The translations under genes were made by a program, and so were the position numbers. A DNA stretch of 5,012 bases. Source: Pseudomonadota bacterium (lineage in GTDB: Bacteria; Pseudomonadota; Gammaproteobacteria; Burkholderiales; Gallionellaceae). The stretch is from contig JAJXTT010000156.1 of NCBI GenBank assembly GCA_021783525.1, positions 1 through 5,012 on the forward strand, written 5' to 3'. Positions 1-5,012 of the stretch are shown one piece after another; position 1 is the first letter of the stretch; each line of letters starts with the position of its first letter. Below the pieces are notes generated by a model. It was not told where the DNA came from. It made no database searches and saw nothing but the letters and a program-made list of their open reading frames with translations.

Positions 1-1391
1 GGCTCGTCAAACAATTGCGGTGCATCAAGCCTGAATTTGCGGCTGTCGAGCGCAAGCGTCCCGCTGTTGTCGGCACCGTCCACTTTTCCGCTCAGCCCGG
101 AAAAGCCGGGCAGATCGCCGAAGCGATGCACCGACAAACCCGAAAAGCGCGCCTTGATTTCATAGCGCAGGTTCGTTCCGGCATTGCTTTGCCACAAGGC
201 GTGCAAATCGGCGATGCGCCCTTGCGGCGACGCTTCGCCGATTTGGCTTTTCAATTCCTGCCCGAGCGGCAGGTAGGAAGCCAATACTGCGATATCACCC
301 AGGTCCAGCAGATTGGCCTTGATCTCGCCCGAGGAATATCTCGCCTCCTGCCCGTCTGTCAGGCGCAAATAGAAATCGGTCGGCTTCAATTTGAAACCAT
401 CGCGCATCTGCAACGACAGGCGTTGCGTGGTGACCTCGAACCCGCGATCCAGTTGATGCCAGCCTATGCGGCCCCGCAATTCGCGCAGATCAAGCTGCGG
501 CAACTCTTCGGACAGCCGGGCAAGCACCCCGGCCAGGGCCACATCCGCGTCCACGCTGCTCAGCTGCCCCCGCTCGAATCCCAGCCACATGCGCAAAGCG
601 CCCTTGCCATGCTTGAACGCGTTCGGCAGTGTCACCCAAGGCTTCCATGCCAGCACATCCGCATAGTCGAGCTGGGTGAATAGCTGCCCGCGCCACTCCT
701 CCATCTGGGCAAAGCTGTCACCGCTGAAGTCGCCGCGGACGTCCAGGCGGGACGCCAGCCTTGGCGGTGCGGATGCGCGCACCGCGAAGCGATGGTGCCC
801 GTACCGGTTGTCGATGCTCAAGTCCACCTGTTCCAGCACCAGTTGCGGCGCAGCGCGCAATTCGTCCTGCCAGGAGATCCGCCCGTTGCGAATGACGACT
901 CGAGTCTGGTGCAACAGCCAGTCGGAGGGACTCCCCGCATCCGGCGATTGCGCCGCCAGCGGGATCCCGGCGACATACCATAACCCCCGGGCATCGCGCC
1001 GGACAGACAGATCGGGATTGTCGATGACCAGACTATGTATTCGCAGCTCCGCGGCAGGCAGGCTCGTCCAGGCGACCGTATTCTCCAGACGCGGCAGATT
1101 CAGCGCGACGTGCCCCTGCTGGTCCAATACCTGCACATTGGACAGCAACAGGCGCGGGCGCAAACCGTCCCAATCCGCCTCGATCTTGCCTATGGTCAAT
1201 GGCTGTCCGATGGCGGCGCTGGCGGCGGCTGTGATCTGCTCGTGATAACGCTCGATATCGGGCAGGATGCTGTAGCGCAGGGTCAGCACCAGCGACGCCC
1301 CCGCGATCGCCAGCAGCAGTAACGCTTCAAGCATGAAACGGGACAAACGCCCCATGCTGCGCCAGGCCAGAAGCAGGGAAGCTTTCAACAT
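1..1391 (-). CDS. yhdP: YhdP family AsmA-like envelope protein, N-terminal part (truncated by window edge)
   Basis: The frame is open from an ATG at 1391 to the left edge, giving 463 codons without a stop; the C-terminal majority of the protein lies outside, since YhdP proteins are usually about 1,200-1,300 residues. Residues 1-18 are basic and amphipathic (several Arg/Lys). Residues 20-39 form one hydrophobic segment rich in Leu/Ala, which fits a single inner-membrane anchor with the rest in the periplasm. Next comes the family's N-terminal pattern: IERYHEQIT near 46-54, IGQPLTIGKIEADW near 61-74, then alternating beta-type segments such as LRIHSLVIDNPDLSV at 117-131. Known role: in E. coli, YhdP with TamB and YdbH supports phospholipid movement to the outer membrane. 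That function is inferred here from family resemblance. The ATG at 1391 is the only ATG before the in-frame stop at 1443-1445; later Met codons (13, 20) would cut into the anchor. No Shine-Dalgarno sequence is obvious before it. The gene diverges from glnE, a neighbourhood I recall from betaproteobacteria. Confidence 0.88.
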   Translation of the reverse strand, partial: MLKASLLLAWRSMGRLSRFMLEALLLLAIAGASLVLTLRYSILPDIERYHEQITAAASAAIGQPLTIGKIEADWDGLRPRLLLSNVQVLDQQGHVALNLPRLENTVAWTSLPAAELRIHSLVIDNPDLSVRRDARGLWYVAGIPLAAQSPDAGSPSDWLLHQTRVVIRNGRISWQDELRAAPQLVLEQVDLSIDNRYGHHRFAVRASAPPRLASRLDVRGDFSGDSFAQMEEWRGQLFTQLDYADVLAWKPWVTLPNAFKHGKGALRMWLGFERGQLSSVDADVALAGVLARLSEELPQLDLRELRGRIGWHQLDRGFEVTTQRLSLQMRDGFKLKPTDFYLRLTDGQEARYSSGEIKANLLDLGDIAVLASYLPLGQELKSQIGEASPQGRIADLHALWQSNAGTNLRYEIKARFSGLSVHRFGDLPGFSGLSGKVDGADNSGTLALDSRKFRLDAPQLFDE

Positions 1392-1435
1392 GTGACGCGG
1401 TGAAGCGGCTTGAAGAAGGGAGACAGGCGGAACAT
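1385..1435 (-). other. Possible 16-codon leader ORF overlapping the yhdP start
   Basis: An ATG at 1433-1435 opens a 16-codon frame, MFRLSPFFKPLHRVTC, that ends with TGA at 1385-1387. It overlaps the first codons of yhdP, whose ATG is at 1389-1391, in a different frame. A weak AGG lies about 7 bases upstream of this ATG, while yhdP itself has no visible ribosome binding site. This arrangement could allow translational coupling. The same frame also lies at the end of a very long stop-free antisense stretch through glnE, so absence of stops is weak evidence. Treat it as a candidate only. Confidence 0.2.
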
Positions 1436-1449
1436 GGTGAACCTATAAT
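1420..1449 (+). promoter_or_regulatory. Candidate sigma-70-type promoter for glnE
   Basis: A perfect TATAAT hexamer lies at 1444-1449. It is preceded after an 18-bp spacer by GAGACA at 1420-1425, which matches the last four bases of the TTGACA consensus. This would place transcription initiation near A1457 and give glnE a leader of about 39 bases. The -35 element overlaps the leader of the divergent yhdP gene, so the two transcription units could interfere with each other. The -10 match is strong and the -35 match moderate. No clear operator or NtrC-type site was recognised. Confidence 0.45.
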
Positions 1450-1495
1450 GCAAGGCAGAAGGACAGTGCACGCATTTTAACCTGAACCCCTCCCC

Positions 1496-4198
1496 ATGAA
1501 TACCGAAAACCCCTGTTTCCCCGCCGATTTCGACCAGATGGTACGCCATGCCGGATACTGCAGCCGCTATCTGGCTCGCTTGCTCGACGCGGAGCCGCAT
1601 CTGCTGACCTGGCTGCACGAAAACTATCGCGTCCCCGGCGATGACAGGACGATACGGATATGGTCGGACTCTCTCCCGGCCGGCAATGACGAGCAGCTCG
1701 CGAGCGCACTGCGCAGCCTGCGCAAACGTGTGATGCTCCATGTGCTGACACGGGACCTGAATGGCCTTTCCGATCTCGGCGAGGTGATGCGCAGCATGAC
1801 GGCATTGGCTGAAATCGCCGTGCAGCGTGCACAGGAATTGACCATGCGGGCCATGGTCGAACAATTCGGCCAGCCGGTCGGAGCAGAGAGCGGCACCCCC
1901 CAGGAGCTTCTGGTGATCGGCATGGGCAAACTGGGCGGCGGCGAATTGAATGTCTCCTCGGATATCGACCTGATTTTCGTCTACCCCGAAGACGGGGAGA
2001 CCAATGGTTCCCGCTCCTTGAGCAACCACGAATTCTTTAACCGGCTCGGCCGCAGAATCATCGCGCTCGTCAACGACCTGACCGCCGACGGTTATGTGTT
2101 CCGCGTGGATATGCGCCTGCGTCCCTACGGCGAAAGCGGTCCGCTGACCATGAGTTTTGCCGCGCTGGAAGAATACCTGGTGGCGCAAGGGCGCGAATGG
2201 GAACGCTATGCCTGGATCAAGGCGCGCGTCATTTCGCCTGAAGCCAGCGCGCATATCGGGGTGCTGGAAAAGCTGGCCCAACCGTTCGTGTTCCGCAAAT
2301 ATCTTGACTTCGGGGCCTTCGACTCGATGCGCAAGCTGCATGCCCAGATCCGCGCCGAAGTCGCGCGCCGCGACCGCTATCACAATATCAAGCTTGGTCC
2401 CGGCGGTATCCGCGAGATCGAGTTCATCGCACAGGTGTTCCAGTTGATCCGCGGCGGCCGCGATGCCGCACTGCGCATCCGACCGACCCGTCAGGTGCTG
2501 CAAAGGCTGGTGTTGGACGGCGAGCTGGGCGCCGATACGGTAAGACAGCTGGACGAAAGCTATGTGTTCCTGCGCAACCTGGAGCACCGCCTGCAATACC
2601 TCGACGACCAGCAGACGCAGGAACTCCCGGAGGATGCAGAGCAGCAAAAGATCATCTCCACGGCGATGGGCTTTGCCGACTATGCCGCATTGACGGCCGC
2701 GCTCGACCCGCTGCGCGATTTCGTCAGCCGGCAATTCGATACCGTCTTCGGCTCGAAACAGGAACCCAAGGGGTGTACCTGGTGGCGCGACGACTCGACC
2801 GTGGACGAGATCGCCGCCGCGCTCGCCGCGCTCGGCTACCGGGAAGGCATTTCCCTGGCCGAAAACCTCCTGCAGTTCCGCAGAGGCAGCCGCTATCAGC
2901 TTTTGCCCGAGATCAGCCGCGAACGTCTCGACGCGCTCTTGCCGCGCCTCGCGGCGCTGTGCCCGGCGACTTCCAGCCCCGACACCGCACTGCGCCGCAT
3001 CCTGGTGTTGCTGGAAGCAATCGCCCGCCGGGCCGCCTACCTCGCCTTCCTGACCGAATATCCCGACGTATTGCCGCGTCTCGTGCGGCTGCTCTCCGCA
3101 AGCGCCTGGGCCGGCGACTATCTGACGCAGCACCCCATCCTTCTCGATGAGCTGCTGGACACGCGGGAACTGTATGTCGCGCCCGATTGGGCGGCACTGG
3201 ACGGCCAGCTTTCCGCGCTGCTTGCGGCACAGGCCGGAGATGCCGAACGCGAGATGGATGCCCTGCGCCAATTCCAGCAGGCGCAGACTTTCCATCTGCT
3301 GGCAATGGATCTGCAAGGTCTGCTGCCCCTGGAAAAACTGAGCGACCATCTGAGCGATCTTGCCGACCTCATCCTGCGCCATGTGCTCGGTCTTTGCTGG
3401 CGCGATGCGCGCAAGAAGCACAGGGAAGATCCCCGGTTCGCCGTGATCGCCTACGGCAAACTGGGAGGGCGCGAACTGGGCTACGCCTCCGACCTCGACC
3501 TGGTGTTCCTGTACGACGACGAACATCCGGACGCAGGGGAGATCTACGCGCGCCTGGCGCAGCGCATCAACACCATGCTTTCCAGCTATACCTCGTCCGG
3601 CCGCCTGTACGAAGTCGATCTGCGCCTGCGTCCCAACGGCGAGAGCGGCCTGCTGGTCAGCCCGATTGCCGCGTTCGAGGAATACCAGCTCCGGCATGCC
3701 TGGGTGTGGGAACATCAGGCGCTGACACGCGCCCGTTTCTGCGCCGGGAACAAAACCGTCGGCGCGCAATTCGAGCGCGTCCGCATCGACGTCCTGCGCA
3801 GGCCGCGCGACCTGTCGGCGCTCCGCCGGGAGGTCATCGAGATGCGCCAGAAAATGCATGACGGCCACCCGAACCGGACCGACCTGTTCGACATCAAACA
3901 GGACAGCGGCGGCATGGTGGATATCGAGTTCCTGGTGCAGTTCCTGGTGCTCGCTCATTCCGCCGCCCACCCCGAGTTGACTGCCAATAGCGGCAATCTC
4001 GCGTTATTGGGGACGGCCGCGAAGCTGAAATTGATCGACGGAGGGATCAGCGACAAGGTGCGCGAACTGTATCGCGAGCTGCGCCGCATACAACATCAGA
4101 TGCGCCTGAACAACCTGACGCCGTGCCGCATCGAACGGGGCCGTCTGGACACGACCCCGGTCTCCATGCTGTGGAGATCCTTGCTGGAAAATACCTAG
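1496..4198 (+). CDS. glnE: Bifunctional glutamine synthetase adenylyltransferase / adenylyl-removing enzyme
   Basis: This is a complete 900-residue GlnE, close to the usual size (E. coli about 946). It is cytoplasmic and controls glutamine synthetase by adding AMP to, or removing it from, the conserved Tyr of GlnA under PII/glutamine control. Two nucleotidyltransferase domains are visible. The N-terminal one, by family knowledge the adenylyl-removing half, has GKLGGGELN at 144-152, the metal-binding pair D156/D158 in SSDIDL, and DMRLRPYGESG at 205-215. The C-terminal adenylyltransferase half has GKLGGRELGY at 654-663, D666/D668 in ASDLDL, and DLRLRPNGESG at 708-718. Each is followed by its helical region, with GPGGIREIEF at 301-310 and DSGGMVDIEF at 803-812. 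Both active sites look intact. The start is well fixed: a stop at 1478-1480 lies in frame upstream and 1496 is the first ATG after it. The region before it (CCCCTCCCC) shows no Shine-Dalgarno sequence. The TAG stop overlaps the stop of the convergent cyclase gene. Confidence 0.97.
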   Translation: MNTENPCFPADFDQMVRHAGYCSRYLARLLDAEPHLLTWLHENYRVPGDDRTIRIWSDSLPAGNDEQLASALRSLRKRVMLHVLTRDLNGLSDLGEVMRSMTALAEIAVQRAQELTMRAMVEQFGQPVGAESGTPQELLVIGMGKLGGGELNVSSDIDLIFVYPEDGETNGSRSLSNHEFFNRLGRRIIALVNDLTADGYVFRVDMRLRPYGESGPLTMSFAALEEYLVAQGREWERYAWIKARVISPEASAHIGVLEKLAQPFVFRKYLDFGAFDSMRKLHAQIRAEVARRDRYHNIKLGPGGIREIEFIAQVFQLIRGGRDAALRIRPTRQVLQRLVLDGELGADTVRQLDESYVFLRNLEHRLQYLDDQQTQELPEDAEQQKIISTAMGFADYAALTAALDPLRDFVSRQFDTVFGSKQEPKGCTWWRDDSTVDEIAAALAALGYREGISLAENLLQFRRGSRYQLLPEISRERLDALLPRLAALCPATSSPDTALRRILVLLEAIARRAAYLAFLTEYPDVLPRLVRLLSASAWAGDYLTQHPILLDELLDTRELYVAPDWAALDGQLSALLAAQAGDAEREMDALRQFQQAQTFHLLAMDLQGLLPLEKLSDHLSDLADLILRHVLGLCWRDARKKHREDPRFAVIAYGKLGGRELGYASDLDLVFLYDDEHPDAGEIYARLAQRINTMLSSYTSSGRLYEVDLRLRPNGESGLLVSPIAAFEEYQLRHAWVWEHQALTRARFCAGNKTVGAQFERVRIDVLRRPRDLSALRREVIEMRQKMHDGHPNRTDLFDIKQDSGGMVDIEFLVQFLVLAHSAAHPELTANSGNLALLGTAAKLKLIDGGISDKVRELYRELRRIQHQMRLNNLTPCRIERGRLDTTPVSMLWRSLLENT

Positions 4199-5012
4199 GC
4201 GGAAGCCGGCGCATTGCCGGCTGCGGGCAGGTGAAAGACATTGCCGCCCGCTCCCGCTTCGCCAGCCTGCCCGACACGTCCGATCATGCGATACGAGGTC
4301 ATCTCGCCCTTCCCCTTCACGTTGAGCGTGCTGGGAGGCTCGAACAGATAGCCGAAACGCAGCCGGTTGTAGGTGAGCTTGTCGGTCAGGATATGCCCCG
4401 CCTTTGCGTCGTCGGTCAGGCGGCTGGCGATGTTCACCGTGTCGCCCCACAGGTCGTAGATGAAGCGCTTGGTGCCGATCACGCCGGCCACCACCGGCCC
4501 GGTGGCGATACCGATATGGATGCCCAGGTTGCGCTTGACCAGCGCCGGATGCCTGGAAACGAACTCCAGCATCTCGATCGCCATGTTCGCCATATCTTCC
4601 ACATAGTCAGGACGTTCGCGCGACAGGCCGCCCACCACCATATAGGCATCGCCGATGGTCTTGATCTTTTCCAGGCCATACTTTTCGGACAGATCGTCGA
4701 AGCCCGAAAATACGGTATTGAGCAGGCCGACCATCTGTTCGGGGGACATTTGCTCCGTCAGCTGCGTGAAATTCACCAGGTCGGCAAACATCACCGTGAC
4801 ATCCGCATAGCCGTCGGCGATCAAGCCCTGGTTGTTCTTCAGGCGTTCGGCAATATTGGACGGCAGCACGTTGAACAGCACCCGCTCGGATTTTTTCTGT
4901 TCCTCGGCCAGCAAGGCATGTTGCTGGTCGAGCTGGGTCTTGATCTTTTCGGTCTCGATTACGAAGTAGCGCACCAGGAAATACAGGATGGAGGACATCG
5001 CCGCGAAGTTGA
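4195..5012 (-). CDS. Class III adenylate cyclase, C-terminal catalytic part (5' end outside window)
   Basis: The frame is open from the right edge to TAG at 4195-4197. An ATG at 4998 exists, but four further in-frame codons (N-F-A-A) precede it, and the first visible residues look like the end of a membrane segment, so the true start probably lies beyond the window. Numbering from that Met: residues 1-13 finish a hydrophobic segment, about 14-40 form a charged, probably coiled-coil linker, then SERVLFNVLPSNIAERLK at 37-54, the typical cyclase lead-in. The catalytic domain spans about 66-241. All expected residues are present: metal-binding D73 (FADLVNFT) and D117 (GDAYM), adenine-selecting K113 and D182 (YDLWGD), and transition-state N189 and R193 (VNIASR), followed by VKGKG at 227-231. 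Lys and Asp at the specificity positions point to ATP, hence cAMP, rather than GTP. A Gly/Ala-rich tail of about 27 residues ends the protein. The sensed signal is unknown because the N-terminus is missing. Confidence 0.92.
   Translation of the reverse strand, partial: NFAAMSSILYFLVRYFVIETEKIKTQLDQQHALLAEEQKKSERVLFNVLPSNIAERLKNNQGLIADGYADVTVMFADLVNFTQLTEQMSPEQMVGLLNTVFSGFDDLSEKYGLEKIKTIGDAYMVVGGLSRERPDYVEDMANMAIEMLEFVSRHPALVKRNLGIHIGIATGPVVAGVIGTKRFIYDLWGDTVNIASRLTDDAKAGHILTDKLTYNRLRFGYLFEPPSTLNVKGKGEMTSYRMIGRVGQAGEAGAGGNVFHLPAAGNAPASA
4204..4222. repeat. GC-rich inverted repeat just downstream of glnE
   Basis: AGCCGGC at 4204-4210 pairs perfectly with GCCGGCT at 4216-4222 across the 5-base loop GCATT. 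The hairpin starts 6 bases after the glnE stop, the position expected for a terminator. It lacks a following T-tract on the plus strand. On the minus strand the nearest run is four T's about 14 bases beyond the stem. It also lies inside the last codons of the cyclase gene. It may help end or stabilise the glnE transcript, but a chance stem in GC-rich coding DNA is equally possible. Confidence 0.3.

Noticed and set aside
15..1322. Several plus-strand frames (15-683, 676-1245, 1035-1322).
   Set aside because: They are antisense shadows of the minus-strand yhdP frame, which is continuous from 1391 to the left edge and has a membrane anchor and family pattern. The shadow translations have low-complexity Arg/Ser/Gln composition and no domain.
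1447..1476. A 5-bp inverted repeat AATGC/GCATT in the divergent intergenic region as a possible operator.
   Set aside because: It is too short and too widely spaced (20 bp) to stand out from chance, and it matches no operator I know.
1385..3970. An 861-codon stop-free frame on the minus strand, almost entirely antisense to glnE.
   Set aside because: Its translation is rich in His, Gln, Ala and Arg with no recognisable domain, while the plus-strand frame is an unmistakable GlnE with both active sites. Long antisense frames of this kind arise from biased codon use in GC-rich genes.
1640..4140. The similarity of the two halves of glnE (GKLGG, SD-D, D-RLRP motifs twice) as a possible recent duplication.
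   Set aside because: Two homologous nucleotidyltransferase domains are the normal architecture of GlnE. The halves have diverged well beyond a recent duplication.
4004..4450. A 148-codon minus-strand frame spanning the glnE/cyclase junction.
   Set aside because: It lies out of frame with the cyclase and antisense to glnE, and its translation shows no family features; both real genes explain the region fully.

Overview
This looks like ordinary chromosomal DNA from a Gram-negative proteobacterium, most likely a betaproteobacterium. The basis is the high GC content with strong third-position GC bias, a YhdP/AsmA-like envelope protein, and a two-domain GlnE divergently adjacent to it. A Nitrosomonadales-type host is possible, but that is a guess from sequence feel and not from any search.

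Layout. Positions 1-1391 on the minus strand hold the first 463 codons of a yhdP-type gene that runs off the left edge. Positions 1392-1495 are a 104-bp divergent intergenic region with a plausible sigma-70-type promoter for the rightward gene and a 16-codon ORF overlapping the yhdP start. Positions 1496-4198 on the plus strand carry a complete glnE of 900 codons, encoding the bifunctional glutamine synthetase adenylyltransferase/adenylyl-removing enzyme. Positions 4195-5012 on the minus strand carry the C-terminal part of a class III adenylate cyclase, whose membrane-anchored N-terminus lies beyond the right edge. glnE and the cyclase converge tail-to-tail and share a CTAG tetranucleotide, so their stop codons overlap on opposite strands. 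A GC-rich hairpin lies just past the glnE stop, inside the cyclase coding sequence.

How the genes relate. The three genes are transcribed in alternating directions, so they do not form an operon. GlnE sets glutamine synthetase activity in response to nitrogen status through PII. The cyclase makes cAMP in response to an unseen membrane or sensor domain. YhdP acts in envelope lipid homeostasis. No functional link between them is evident beyond proximity. I found no tRNA, rRNA, CRISPR array, insertion sequence or phage-like element. I see no convincing undescribed system here. The points most worth checking are local: the shared stop codons, the short ORF overlapping the yhdP start, and the absence of a Shine-Dalgarno sequence in front of glnE.
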